A stretch of DNA of 52,896 nucleotides from Planctomicrobium piriforme (lineage in GTDB: Bacteria; Planctomycetota; Planctomycetia; Pirellulales; UBA1268): contig CAMBUD010000009.1 in the NCBI GenBank assembly GCA_945871035.1, positions 1 to 52,896 on the forward strand, read 5' to 3'. Numbering within the stretch: the first letter of the stretch is position 1; the number at the start of each line of letters is the position of its first letter. Both the position numbers and the translations under genes were made by a program. This document shows positions 1 to 9,897 of the stretch, in pieces. The notes below the pieces were generated by a model. It had not been told where the DNA came from, did no database searches, and was given only the letters and a program-made list of their open reading frames with translations.

Positions 1-396
1 GATGTGACAGCCGGGCCCATCTCTGAAACAACGATCGATCCCGCAAGCAGATTGGTGCTGCCGAGTGCTTTTAACAAAGCGCTGCTGGCGAGTGATTCTC
101 TGGGTGGACGGGCCGTGGCACTGGCGAGTGTGGCCACGGGCACCGGCCATCATCTTGGCGACTTCGATGCGGCGATCTTGCATGAACTCGTGACACACGG
201 CCGGGATGACATCGCGGCCAGAATCGATACGCGATTGGCTAACAGCGGCCGCGCACTGCAGCAAAATGGTCAGCCCATTACCGACTCAAACGAACGCTCA
301 AAACTCGTTCAGCAGTCCTGCGATGCTTTTTTTACTGTCGGCCTGCCGCAACTCGCGCGGCTTGGCATCATCAGTGAGGAAGCCAACAAGACCTGA
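1..396 (+). CDS. C-terminal fragment of an unknown protein
   Basis: The reading frame is open from the first base of the window and ends at a TGA at 394-396, so this is the 3' end of a gene that starts outside. The visible 131 residues are mostly helical in composition and include an ATGTGHHLGDFD stretch and a C-terminal QLARLGII segment. I see no signal peptide, membrane segment or metal motif in this part and do not recognise the family. The next gene is convergent and ends about 50 bases away. Confidence 0.5.
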   Translation, partial: DVTAGPISETTIDPASRLVLPSAFNKALLASDSLGGRAVALASVATGTGHHLGDFDAAILHELVTHGRDDIAARIDTRLANSGRALQQNGQPITDSNERSKLVQQSCDAFFTVGLPQLARLGIISEEANKT

Positions 397-444
397 GAAC
401 AAGACCTCAGGCGGCTCTCCGGTTGCTGTTTGCGACTGGGCGGT

Positions 445-1344
445 TTATGGCCGAGACGGTACCAGCGGTATCGGCACCAGCGGTGGATTGACAACTTCCG
501 GCGGGAGCGGCGGAGCCCGCGGGGGCTGTGCCAAGGGAACTGGTTTTAACGGCTCTGGGCTTGCTGCTGGCAGGGGCACAGCCGAGGCTTCTGGCGGCAC
601 GGCCGACAAGCGGATGGCTGGGGCCTGTGCAATGCCGGCCTGCGACTTGGCGTTGAGATCGTCAACGAGTTGCTGAACCTCCGGACGAATGGCTAAGCCT
701 TGGCCGGTAAAGACATCACGGGGAGTCGTGCCAAACCGACCGTAGAGCATGGAATCGGCGTTGTGATCGACTGCCAGATCGGCTCCACCAAGCGACACGC
801 CAAGAAACAGACCGCGACTGCGGGCATAGGAATAAATCTCGGCGCCGAGCCTAGCGTCTGTGCCGGCATTAGTCTGCACGCCCACCGGCCCCATCGCGAC
901 GGACGCATCGGCACCCAGCGTAACTTTTCGGCCATTGAGAATGCCTTCGAGGCTGCGCGGCGTTGCAAAGACGAGCACAACATCCGCGGCCTGCACGCCC
1001 GCTTGAAAGCCGATGCTGCCGCCGCCCATGGAAATCATCACTGGATTGCTCCACGTTCGATCAGGCTTGCGCACATGAAGCACACCCCGACCATAATTGA
1101 CACCCAAAATAAAACCGCCCTTGATCATGTTGGGGAAAATAGCAACCCCTTCGGCAATGGAGAGCATTTTCGGTGGCACCGATTCAATGGGGATGGCAAA
1201 GAATTGGTCGAGCGCATTGCGAGCACCTACAACCGTTTGCACTTCCTCTACGGCAACGGGTGCAACGGGCAACTGACCCAGCACCGCAGTCTGCCCTAAG
1301 AAAACAAACAGAAAAAATCCGAACCACGGTCGCTGCAAAAACAT
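445..1344 (-). CDS. Secreted SYLF-domain (YSC84-like) lipid-binding protein
   Basis: The protein begins with a signal peptide (MFLQRPW, then a hydrophobic run ending near residue 23). It continues with the SYLF/YSC84 fold: the IPPKMLSIAEGVAIFPN-like stretch, GGFILGVNYGRGVL, the MGGGSIGFQAGVQAADVV region and GRKVTLGADASVAMGP. In characterised relatives this domain binds phosphoinositides or other lipids; the bacterial role is unclear but the proteins are exported. The last 60 or so residues are very rich in Pro and Ala and probably disordered. I chose the ATG at 1344 because a GAAAGGA ribosome site precedes it and the signal peptide begins there; the frame stays open further upstream, up to the DAHP synthase gene. 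Monocistronic, convergent with the partial gene to its left. Confidence 0.85.
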   Translation of the reverse strand: MFLQRPWFGFFLFVFLGQTAVLGQLPVAPVAVEEVQTVVGARNALDQFFAIPIESVPPKMLSIAEGVAIFPNMIKGGFILGVNYGRGVLHVRKPDRTWSNPVMISMGGGSIGFQAGVQAADVVLVFATPRSLEGILNGRKVTLGADASVAMGPVGVQTNAGTDARLGAEIYSYARSRGLFLGVSLGGADLAVDHNADSMLYGRFGTTPRDVFTGQGLAIRPEVQQLVDDLNAKSQAGIAQAPAIRLSAVPPEASAVPLPAASPEPLKPVPLAQPPRAPPLPPEVVNPPLVPIPLVPSRP

Positions 1345-1463
1345 AGCGCGAATCCTTTCACGAGAGTGCTGGCACTGCCCGTAGCCTAGCCGCACGTGCA
1401 AGTGTTTTACAACGCCATTTCCTACGCGCTTCTCGTGATAGAAGCCAAAAACGTGCGTGGAAA

Positions 1464-2540
1464 TCAACCCAACTGGGCGTGGGTTTCGCGGAGCAGGTCT
1501 TCGGTTTCATCCCAGCCGATGCAACCATCCGTGATCGAAACACCGTAGGCAAGCGTCGCACGATTGCTATTCACCGGCTGGCTGCCAGGGTGGATGTTGC
1601 TTTCCAGCATTAAGCCTACGATCGAGCGATCACCGGCCACGCGTTGCCGAACCACGTCACGCCACACCACCGATTGGCGGCGGTGATCCTTGCCAGAATT
1701 GGCGTGGCTGCAATCGACGATCACGCGGGGAGGCAGGCCCGCTGCTTCCAACCGCTGCCGAGCCTCGTGCAGAATTTCAGGCGCGTAGTTGGATCCACTG
1801 CGGCCGCCGCGGAGCATGAGCACGCCCCACGGATTGCCCGTTGTTGAGACAACGCACGTGCTGCCTTCATTGTCGATTCCCAGAAAGCTGTGCGGGGTGC
1901 GTGCCGCCTGCATGGCATCGACTGCCGCCTGCAGTGAACCATCGGTGGAGTTTTTGAAGCCCACCGGCATCGATAGCCCGCTGGCCATCTGTCGATGCGT
2001 TGGAGATTCGGTTGTGCGGGCACCGATTGCACCAAGCACAATCGTGTCGGCAATATACTGTGGCGTAATAGGCTCCAGAAATTCTGTCGCCGTTGACAGC
2101 CCCATTTGTGCAATCTGGATCAGCAGTCCTCGCGCGAGCTTTAAACCGCTGGCAACGTCAAACGAATCATCCAGATGAGGATCGTTGATCAGCCCCTTCC
2201 AGCCGACGGTCGTGCGGGGCTTTTCGAAGTAGACACGCATCACAATCAGCAATCGATCAGCCATCGTTTCTGCCAGCTTCAAGAGCCGGGCAGCGTAGTC
2301 GGAGGCGGCAGCGGTGTCGTGAATCGAACAGGGTCCAACAACCGCCAGCAGTCGGGCATCTTCACCCGAAAGCACGCGTTCCACGGCGCACCGCCCACTG
2401 AGAATCGTCTGCGTGGCGGCAGAATCGAGTGGTAACAGCGCCGCTAGTCGTGCCGGTGACACGAGTGACTCGAGGCTTTTGATGCGCAGATTGGACGTCG
2501 ACTGCGCGGACAACGGTGGCGAGAGTGGGGTAGAATTCAT
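1464..2540 (-). CDS. aroG: 3-deoxy-7-phosphoheptulonate (DAHP) synthase, type I alpha
   Basis: Catalyses condensation of phosphoenolpyruvate and erythrose 4-phosphate, the first step of the shikimate pathway, in the cytoplasm. The 358-residue length matches the AroF/G/H family. Visible motifs are GPCSIHD at residues 69-75 (its Cys is a metal ligand in the family), RVYFEKPRTTVGWKG at 102-116, GLINDPHLD at 116-124, and CSHANSGKDH further on. The N-terminal extension is the one that carries the feedback site in AroG-type enzymes, but which aromatic amino acid it senses cannot be told here. The start ATG at 2540 has no Shine-Dalgarno; a TAAAGT box sits six bases upstream, which would fit a leaderless transcript. 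The gene is divergent from pyrG. Confidence 0.95.
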   Translation of the reverse strand: MNSTPLSPPLSAQSTSNLRIKSLESLVSPARLAALLPLDSAATQTILSGRCAVERVLSGEDARLLAVVGPCSIHDTAAASDYAARLLKLAETMADRLLIVMRVYFEKPRTTVGWKGLINDPHLDDSFDVASGLKLARGLLIQIAQMGLSTATEFLEPITPQYIADTIVLGAIGARTTESPTHRQMASGLSMPVGFKNSTDGSLQAAVDAMQAARTPHSFLGIDNEGSTCVVSTTGNPWGVLMLRGGRSGSNYAPEILHEARQRLEAAGLPPRVIVDCSHANSGKDHRRQSVVWRDVVRQRVAGDRSIVGLMLESNIHPGSQPVNSNRATLAYGVSITDGCIGWDETEDLLRETHAQLG

Positions 2541-2607
2541 GGCATAACTTTACACTACTGCGGGGCAACACAGCAGGCATTTGACGGTTGCACAAATCAC
2601 TGGTTCA

Positions 2608-2638
2608 ATCCGGTTCCGGATGAGCCCTTGCATGGGCT
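2608..2638 (+). promoter_or_regulatory. Two adjacent hairpins in the pyrG leader
   Basis: A perfect inverted repeat ATCCGG-TT-CCGGAT occupies 2608-2621, followed at once by AGCCC-TTGCAT-GGGCT at 2623-2638. They lie 42 bases before the pyrG start and about 70 bases from the divergent aroG start. They could be RNA stems in the leader or an operator. Neither has a T run, so they are not simple terminators. Confidence 0.35.
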
Positions 2639-2640
2639 AA

Positions 2641-4305
<1,665 letters not shown>

Positions 4306-4345
4306 ACGAAGTGGTCTATTTTGTTTGAAAAAATAGGAGGAGCAG

Positions 4346-4705
4346 ATGGCGGCAGCCGATACGAGTGATCCCGGCGGGACAAGAGAGGCCGACGAGATGG
4401 CACTGGGTGATGAGACTGGGAACGTGCACGCTCCCCCAGCCACATTAGATTTTCTTATTCACACGCTTTTCACGCAGGCGTTGATGGCGCTGGGCCGCAT
4501 CCCTAATCCCATCACCCAACAAAAGATGCACAACCTGCCGACTGCCAAACATTTTATCGATACCCTGGCGATGCTCGAGCAGAAAACGGCTGGCAATCGC
4601 ACAGCCGACGAGAGCCGCATGTTGGAAGAGATTCAACACCAACTGCGCTTGATGTTTATGGACGAGCAGGCGGCTGGCCGTGTATCCGCGGTGCCGACAC
4701 CATGA
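4346..4705 (+). CDS. DUF1844 family protein
   Basis: A 119-residue soluble protein whose second half has the DUF1844 pattern: LDFLIHTLFTQALMALG, NLPTAKHFIDTLAMLEQKT, then TADESRMLEEIQHQLRL. The first 30 residues are acidic and low-complexity. The family is widespread in Planctomycetota and some other phyla and has no established function. The start has an AGGAGG ribosome site seven bases upstream, the clearest in this half of the window. Its TGA overlaps the ATG of the next gene as ATGA (4702-4705), so translation of the two is probably coupled. Confidence 0.85.
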   Translation: MAAADTSDPGGTREADEMALGDETGNVHAPPATLDFLIHTLFTQALMALGRIPNPITQQKMHNLPTAKHFIDTLAMLEQKTAGNRTADESRMLEEIQHQLRLMFMDEQAAGRVSAVPTP

Positions 4706-5718
4706 CAGTGCAGGCCGTGCATCGCTCTATTGGCTGGGCTGTGGCTGCGCTACTGGCTGGGGTCTGTGGCCTGCCAACTGCTGTCGGCAACGTGCACTTG
4801 CAGCAACAGGATAGCGGCGTGCGGGTGTTGATCGACGGTGAACACTTCACGACCTATCTGCTAACGGGCCACGCCAAACCAATTCTATTTCCCATCCATG
4901 CGGCCGGTGGTAATTGCGTGACGCGATCGTGGCCCATGCGCGCCGATAACGCCGAGGATCCGCACGACCATCCGCACCATGAATCCCTCTGGTTTGCGCA
5001 CGGCAACGTCAATGGCATCGATTTCTGGACCCACAAGGCCGTCACCCCCGGCGGGCCGCAGCCGAGCATTACGCATGAGTCTGTGCGCACCTGCACCAGC
5101 GGTGCCACCGGTGTGCTTGAAACTACAAACCGCTGGTGCGCTGCTGACGGCTCTGTGGTCTGCACAGACTTCCGCCGGCTGGAATTCTTTGGTACTCAGA
5201 CTGCCCGCACCATCGATTTCGCTCTGACGATTCGTGCTGACCACGGCGCCGTGACGTTTGGCGACACCAAAGAAGGCACGATGGGCATGCGCGTCCATCC
5301 AGCGCTGCAGCTGCCGGATGCAACCAGGCCGCAGGCCGCCACTGGGCACATCGTCAATTCGGAGGGGCAGCGCGATGTGGATGTTTGGGGCCAGCCTGCC
5401 CGCTGGGTCGATTTTTCCGGAGTCATCGACAACCAATCGCTGGGCATCGCCATTCTCGACCATCCAGGCAATCTGCGACACCCCACCCGCTGGCATGCAC
5501 GTGGCTATGGTCTGTGCGCAGCCAATCCATTTGGCCTGCACGATTTTAGCAGCGTTCCCAAGGGAACTGGCGATTGGACCATCCCGGCCGGAGGCAGCCT
5601 GACGCTACGGTATCTCTTTATTGTCCACTCTGGCGATGCTGCGACTGCGGCGATTGAGAACCACTGGCAACGCTGGATAAAAGTAACATGGACTGGAAAA
5701 CCGGCCCTCATCCCCTGA
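4702..5718 (+). CDS. Secreted PmoA-like (DUF6807) protein
   Basis: A 338-residue exported protein with a signal peptide of roughly 30 residues (a hydrophobic AVAALLAGVCGL segment). It matches the family annotated as PmoA or DUF6807 in planctomycetes: HDHPHHESLWFAHGNVNG at about residues 91-108, with clustered His residues, then DFWTHKA, and a GTMGMRVHP segment further on. Despite the name it is not the membrane subunit of methane monooxygenase; the fold is thought to be a beta-rich sugar-binding or glycosidase-like domain. The start overlaps the stop of the DUF1844 gene. A short inverted repeat lies downstream at 5739-5754. Confidence 0.8.
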   Translation: MTVQAVHRSIGWAVAALLAGVCGLPTAVGNVHLQQQDSGVRVLIDGEHFTTYLLTGHAKPILFPIHAAGGNCVTRSWPMRADNAEDPHDHPHHESLWFAHGNVNGIDFWTHKAVTPGGPQPSITHESVRTCTSGATGVLETTNRWCAADGSVVCTDFRRLEFFGTQTARTIDFALTIRADHGAVTFGDTKEGTMGMRVHPALQLPDATRPQAATGHIVNSEGQRDVDVWGQPARWVDFSGVIDNQSLGIAILDHPGNLRHPTRWHARGYGLCAANPFGLHDFSSVPKGTGDWTIPAGGSLTLRYLFIVHSGDAATAAIENHWQRWIKVTWTGKPALIP

Positions 5719-5779
5719 GAAACTCTTTGGAAGCACACGCTGCCGCACGCAGCGGCCAGCCTGTCTCTATACTCTTGGC

Positions 5780-6670
5780 ATGACTGCACAAATCCTCGAC
5801 GGAAAAATGATCGCCCGGCGCATCGAGGAGACTCTGTGCGCTGAGATTACAGCCTTTGCGGAGATCGTTAAGCGACGGCCGCGGTTAGTGGTTGTGCTCG
5901 TTGGTGAACTCGCGGCCAGTGCCTCTTACGTCAAGAGCAAAGGCGACGCTGCCGCACGCGTTGGTCTCGATGCTGAGGTGATCAACGTTCCTGCCACTAT
6001 CCAGACAGCCGCGCTGGTGGCAATCATTGAGAGCATTGCCCGCGAGGAAAATGCTGCTGCTGACGGTATTCTCGTGCAGTTGCCGCTCCCCAATCACATC
6101 GACACTCTGGCCGTCCTCGATGCGGTGCCGCCGGATCGCGACGTCGATGGTTTCCATCCGGAAAATGCTGGCTTACTCTCGCAGGGCCGACCGCGATTTG
6201 TGCCCTGTACGGCTGCCGGCGTGCAACACATGCTCGTCGAAACGGGCATTGGTACGGCGGGCAAGCAGGCCGTTATCATTGGCCGCAGCGATACTGTCGG
6301 AAAACCCTTGGCACTGCTGTTGGCGGGGCACGGTGTGGGCGGTGACGCGACGGTTACGCTTTGTCACAGTCGCTCAACCAATCTGTCCTTTCACACGCTG
6401 CAAGCCGATATTCTGATCGCGGCTGTCGGTCGCCCCGGTCTCATCACAGCCGGTATGGTGAAACGCGGTGCAGCGGTAATCGATGTTGGCATCAATCGTA
6501 TCACTGGCCCAAACGGCAACGGAAAGCTGGTGGGGGATGTCGACTTTGACTCTGTGTGTCAGATTGCCGGCTGGATTTCCCCAGTGCCTGGTGGCGTTGG
6601 ACCGCTGACGGTTGCCATGCTTCTCTCGAACACACTGCGGGCTGCAAAACTGCGCAACTCAAACGGATAA
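5780..6670 (+). CDS. folD: Bifunctional methylenetetrahydrofolate dehydrogenase/cyclohydrolase
   Basis: Interconverts 5,10-methylene-, 5,10-methenyl- and 10-formyl-tetrahydrofolate using NADP(H). The 296 residues carry the catalytic Tyr50/Lys54 pair in SYVKSK, DGILVQLPLP at 95-104, the dinucleotide-binding segment IIGRSDTVGKPLA, and the C-terminal PVPGGVGPLTVAMLL. All are typical and the length is normal. There is no Shine-Dalgarno before the ATG. A good -10-like TATACT at 5768-5773 ends six bases before the start, so the mRNA may be leaderless. Confidence 0.97.
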   Translation: MTAQILDGKMIARRIEETLCAEITAFAEIVKRRPRLVVVLVGELAASASYVKSKGDAAARVGLDAEVINVPATIQTAALVAIIESIAREENAAADGILVQLPLPNHIDTLAVLDAVPPDRDVDGFHPENAGLLSQGRPRFVPCTAAGVQHMLVETGIGTAGKQAVIIGRSDTVGKPLALLLAGHGVGGDATVTLCHSRSTNLSFHTLQADILIAAVGRPGLITAGMVKRGAAVIDVGINRITGPNGNGKLVGDVDFDSVCQIAGWISPVPGGVGPLTVAMLLSNTLRAAKLRNSNG

Positions 6671-6737
6671 ATGCCTGACAGACCCTCTTCCAGAGGACCA
6701 AGGCTACGGCGATCGGTCCGCCCGCCACAACAGGCTG

Positions 6738-6765
6738 TTGAGCGGACAAAAATCTAGCGTAGACT
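6738..6765 (+). promoter_or_regulatory. Candidate promoter for the zinc-ribbon membrane protein
   Basis: TTGAGC at 6738-6743 and TAGACT at 6760-6765 are separated by 16 bases and resemble sigma70 boxes. The downstream ATG is only eight bases beyond the -10 box, which implies a leaderless or nearly leaderless transcript. The region also holds nested inverted repeats, GTCCGC (6716-6721) with GCGGAC (6742-6747) enclosing CAACA-GGC-TGTTG (6728-6740), which overlap the -35 box and could act as an operator. Confidence 0.35.
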
Positions 6766-6773
6766 TTATCTGT

Positions 6774-7358
6774 ATGACAGCAACCATCACCTGCACCTGC
6801 GGCTACAGTGGTCCGAGCCTCTCGAAGGGGCAGCAGTTCATTTGCCCCCTCTGCCAAGAACCAGCAGTCGACTCTGAGGGCGGCCTGGATCAAGAATCAG
6901 AACTGTCTCCAGTCGGCGTCGACATGCCGCCTGTGCCGCCTTGGGGAGTGCCGCCGCCGACCGATTTGCCTGCCGTGGCATCGGGTGCCTTCCCGATGCA
7001 TGCAACCGCTTCGGCCCGGCCGACCACCTATCGCATTCCCTGCCCGCGGGGCCATCTCATTAAAACAGCGGAAAACATGCTCAACCAAAGAGTTGTTTGT
7101 CCGAAATGCAATGAATTTTTTATAGCGCGGATTACCGATAGCGTGCAGTACAAGCGCGAGGTGAAGCGAAAACAGGACATCCAGGAAGCAAAACAGGCAA
7201 AATTCTGGCTGCGCTGCGCAATCGTTGCCGCCGTTTTGATTGTTGCCTCTTTTATCGCCATGATCACCATGAGCGTGATGCGAAAGCCAAAGCCAGTGGA
7301 TGCTCAAGGCTCGCTGGAAGATCGCTGGGCATTGGCCATCCGGGAAATCCCGGTTTAG
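6774..7358 (+). CDS. Membrane-anchored double zinc-ribbon protein
   Basis: A 194-residue protein with two putative zinc knuckles. The first uses C7, C9, C24 and C27 (CTC and CPLC); the second uses C90, H94, C109 and C112 (CPRGH and CPKC). A Pro-rich linker separates them. After a charged helix (about 127-144) comes one transmembrane segment near 147-168 and a short tail. The layout of an N-terminal zinc-ribbon domain anchored by one helix is common in planctomycetes, but no function is known to me. I start at 6774 because the residues upstream of this Met overlap folD and show no domain. The stop overlaps the convergent rhaB stop by four bases. Confidence 0.75.
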   Translation: MTATITCTCGYSGPSLSKGQQFICPLCQEPAVDSEGGLDQESELSPVGVDMPPVPPWGVPPPTDLPAVASGAFPMHATASARPTTYRIPCPRGHLIKTAENMLNQRVVCPKCNEFFIARITDSVQYKREVKRKQDIQEAKQAKFWLRCAIVAAVLIVASFIAMITMSVMRKPKPVDAQGSLEDRWALAIREIPV

Positions 7359-8860
7359 GATGACTCGCTCACCGGCACTGGCGTTTTCAGGCTACGCAAA
7401 CGATCGTTCCATCGGCCGGGTTCAAGCGGTTGATAGTGCACCAGTTCGAAGCTGTCGCGCACAATCGAACGCACGCTGCGGAGATCGACTGCGCCGTTTT
7501 TAGCCGAGAGTTGCACCAGCAGATTGCCGATGGCGGTTGCTTCCACTGGTCCGGCCACAACGCGACGGTCGGTTGCATCGGCGATCATCTGACAGAGCAT
7601 TGTATTTTTGACACCACCCCCCACGATGTGAATCCGACTGACGCGGCGGCCTAGCAACTGGTCTAACTCCTCAAGCGTCTTTCGCACAGCGACTGCCACG
7701 CTCTCGATGGCCGTGCGCACGATAGCTGCCGTCGATTCGGGCACCGGCTCGCCGGAAAGCTTGGCCAATGCTCGAATCGCCTCGGGCATATCAGCCGGGG
7801 CAACCAGCGAGGGATGATTGGGATCGATGAGTGTTACCAAGGGTGGGGCCTCGGCGGCCAAGGCCGTGAGTTGATCCCACGTCCATGCCTTACCGGCCCG
7901 CTGCCAACTCCAGCGGCACTGCTGCACCAGCCACAAACCGCAGACATTTTTCAGCAGCCGAGTGGTGCCGCCCACACCTGCCTCGTTGGTGAAGTTGTAG
8001 GCGAGGCATTGGGGTGTGACGAACGGTCGGTCGAGTTCTGCGCCAACAAGCGCCCACGTGCCAAGGCTCACATAGCACCAATCGGGACGGGCGCAGGCCG
8101 GTTCGAGAGCAGGCACTGCTGCCACGGCACTCGCTGTATCGTGCGTACCTGGCATCACAACCCGTACGCCCACAAGGCCAACCTCTGCGGCCACATCGGC
8201 GCGCAGTGGCCCCAAATCCGTACCCGGCTCAAAAATCTCGCCAAACACCCGTCGCGGCAAATCAAAACGTTCGAGCATCTCGAATGCCCAGTTCTTTTTT
8301 TGCGGATCAAAACATTGCGTTGTGGAAGCGTTGGTGCGTTCATTGGATTGCTGGCCAGACAACAGCCAGTGAAAGATATCCGGGATCATCAGAAGACGAT
8401 CTGCTGCTGCCAGTACGCTCGACTGCTGATTTTTCATTGCCAACAATTGGTAGAGTGAGTTGATTTCCATAAACTGCACGCCACTGGCGGCGAATATGGC
8501 TTCGCGCGGCACAATCCGTTGGGCGGCCGCAAGCAGGCCGCGCGTGCGGGTGTCGCGGTAGCAAACCGGATTGGCAAGCAGCGCACCATCCGCGCCCAGA
8601 AATGAAAAATCGACGCCCCACGCATCCACGCCAATCGTGGAAACGGTGCGACCGTATCGTGTGGCGGCCATTCTCAAACCCAGCATCACCTCTTGCCAAA
8701 GACGGGGCAGATCCCAGACGAGTTGCCCGCCCATTGCCACGGGGCCATTTTCAAAGCGGTGGATTTCCTCGAGTTCCAGGAGTCGGCCGTCAAAAGCACC
8801 TGACACAACGCGCCCCCCTGAAGCGCCCAAATCAACGGCCAATGCTACGGAGCGTGTCAT
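7355..8860 (-). CDS. rhaB: Rhamnulokinase
   Basis: Phosphorylates L-rhamnulose to rhamnulose 1-phosphate in the cytoplasm. This is an FGGY-family sugar kinase of 501 residues. The phosphate-1 motif is AVDLGASGGRV near residues 8-18; further on are WGVDFSFLG, CYRDTRT, MPGTHDTASAV, a YVSLGTWALVG segment, and IHIVGGGVKN near the C-terminus. These favour rhamnulokinase over xylulokinase or glycerol kinase. The ATG at 8860 has AAGGAAT upstream; an in-frame start 11 codons earlier lacks a ribosome site. The aldolase and isomerase of the pathway are not adjacent. It is divergent from cysH across 262 bases. Confidence 0.9.
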   Translation of the reverse strand: MTRSVALAVDLGASGGRVVSGAFDGRLLELEEIHRFENGPVAMGGQLVWDLPRLWQEVMLGLRMAATRYGRTVSTIGVDAWGVDFSFLGADGALLANPVCYRDTRTRGLLAAAQRIVPREAIFAASGVQFMEINSLYQLLAMKNQQSSVLAAADRLLMIPDIFHWLLSGQQSNERTNASTTQCFDPQKKNWAFEMLERFDLPRRVFGEIFEPGTDLGPLRADVAAEVGLVGVRVVMPGTHDTASAVAAVPALEPACARPDWCYVSLGTWALVGAELDRPFVTPQCLAYNFTNEAGVGGTTRLLKNVCGLWLVQQCRWSWQRAGKAWTWDQLTALAAEAPPLVTLIDPNHPSLVAPADMPEAIRALAKLSGEPVPESTAAIVRTAIESVAVAVRKTLEELDQLLGRRVSRIHIVGGGVKNTMLCQMIADATDRRVVAGPVEATAIGNLLVQLSAKNGAVDLRSVRSIVRDSFELVHYQPLEPGRWNDRLRSLKTPVPVSESS

Positions 8861-9122
8861 GTGCGATTCCTTATTCCTGGCGTACTGTGTCACCCAAAAA
8901 ACTGCCTATTATTCACTTTTTACGAGCCCTGACGAGGGTCTATTCTGCTGGAAAACCAAAACACCGTACGACCGGACTCAGCTCAGACAGAACCAGAAAG
9001 TTTTTGGTTTTTAAGAGTATTTCTGCAAACATCTAACCTGCAGGACCGATAATTGCCACAAAACGATCGATTGTTAACATATTTGGTCATCTTTCTTACG
9101 ATTGAGCTTTTTGAGCATACCC
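8861..9122. other. Divergent rhaB-cysH intergenic region
   Basis: This 262-base gap is AT-richer than its surroundings. It holds a weak hairpin at 8991-9009 (AACCAGAA paired with TTTTGGTT, one wobble) followed by a few T residues, placed in the possible cysH leader, and a TGTTAACA palindrome shortly before cysH. The palindrome could be an operator, for example for the Rrf2 regulator encoded after cysH, but nothing proves it. I could not fit a known sulfur riboswitch consensus. Confidence 0.3.
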
Positions 9123-9875
9123 ATGGGCTTTACTGATGACAGCAAATTGGAGGGCGGCGTGGCGGACGTTTCGCCCGCTCTCCTGGCAGACCTCGCCCAC
9201 GCCAACTCGACACTGGAATCTGCTGAACCTCAGGAAATCTTGCGCTGGGCCGCCGATCGCTATGGCAGCACCTTGACGATGGCAACTGCCTTTGGTCCGG
9301 AAGGCTGCCTGATCATTCACTGGCTCGCCACCATCGCACCCAAGACGCACCTCTTCAATCTCGACACCGGCTACCAATTCAAGGAAACGCTTGAACTCCG
9401 CGATCGGATCGCTGCTCGCTACGGAATGGTTGTTGCCTTGGAGCAACCGGAGACAAGCGTGGAGGAATACGAAAGCATGCACGGCGGACCGCTGTATCGA
9501 ATCGACTCCAACCGTTGCTGCCACGATCGCAAGATCAGCGTTGTCCGTCGCGTGCTCACCCGATTTGACGCATGGATGAGCGGCATTCGTCGCGACCAAA
9601 GCCCCGATCGTTCCAGTGCGGCAATCATTGGATGGGACTATCGGTTTGGAGTTGTGAAAATCTCACCGCTGGCCAATTGGACAAAAGCGAAAGTCTGGAA
9701 TCTGATCACGCAAGAAAATATTCCCTACAACCCTTTGCACGATCAAGGCTACGGAAGCATCGGTTGCTTTCCTTGCACGCGGGCTGTCGGCAGCGGTGAT
9801 GATGAGCGCTCTGGTCGCTGGAGTGGTTCCGCGAAAACAGAGTGCGGTCTCCACGTGCGCGATGAAGAACGTTGA
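9123..9875 (+). CDS. cysH: Phosphoadenylyl/adenylyl-sulfate reductase, probably the APS type
   Basis: Reduces activated sulfate to sulfite in assimilatory sulfur metabolism. The 250-residue protein has the PP-loop fold (TMATAFGPEG at 52-61, LFNLDTGYQF at 77-86). The paired cysteines C132-C133 (RCCHDRK) and C215/C218 (CFPCTR) are the [4Fe-4S] ligands that mark APS-using enzymes and the plant/bacterial APS reductase group. The catalytic Cys241 is in the C-terminal KTECGLH. A TTG seven codons earlier is an alternative start; neither has a strong ribosome site. An Rrf2 regulator follows after 22 bases in the same direction. Confidence 0.92.
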   Translation: MGFTDDSKLEGGVADVSPALLADLAHANSTLESAEPQEILRWAADRYGSTLTMATAFGPEGCLIIHWLATIAPKTHLFNLDTGYQFKETLELRDRIAARYGMVVALEQPETSVEEYESMHGGPLYRIDSNRCCHDRKISVVRRVLTRFDAWMSGIRRDQSPDRSSAAIIGWDYRFGVVKISPLANWTKAKVWNLITQENIPYNPLHDQGYGSIGCFPCTRAVGSGDDERSGRWSGSAKTECGLHVRDEER

Positions 9876-9897
9876 AGAGCATTCCTAGGAATAGTGC

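Noticed and set aside
700..1299. A 199-codon open frame on the plus strand opposite the SYLF gene
   Set aside because: It is antisense to a gene with a signal peptide, ribosome site and clear domain, and its translation has no recognisable domain.
5739..5754. Inverted repeat CGCTGC/GCAGCG between the PmoA-like gene and folD
   Set aside because: It has no T run and is short; it may be chance in GC-rich DNA, so it is not called a terminator.
7814..8458. A 214-codon open frame on the plus strand inside rhaB
   Set aside because: It lies opposite a well-supported rhamnulokinase gene and shows no domain.
8991..9009. Hairpin followed by T residues before cysH, read as a terminator
   Set aside because: No gene ends here on either strand, the stem is AT-rich and includes a wobble; it is mentioned only as part of the intergenic region.
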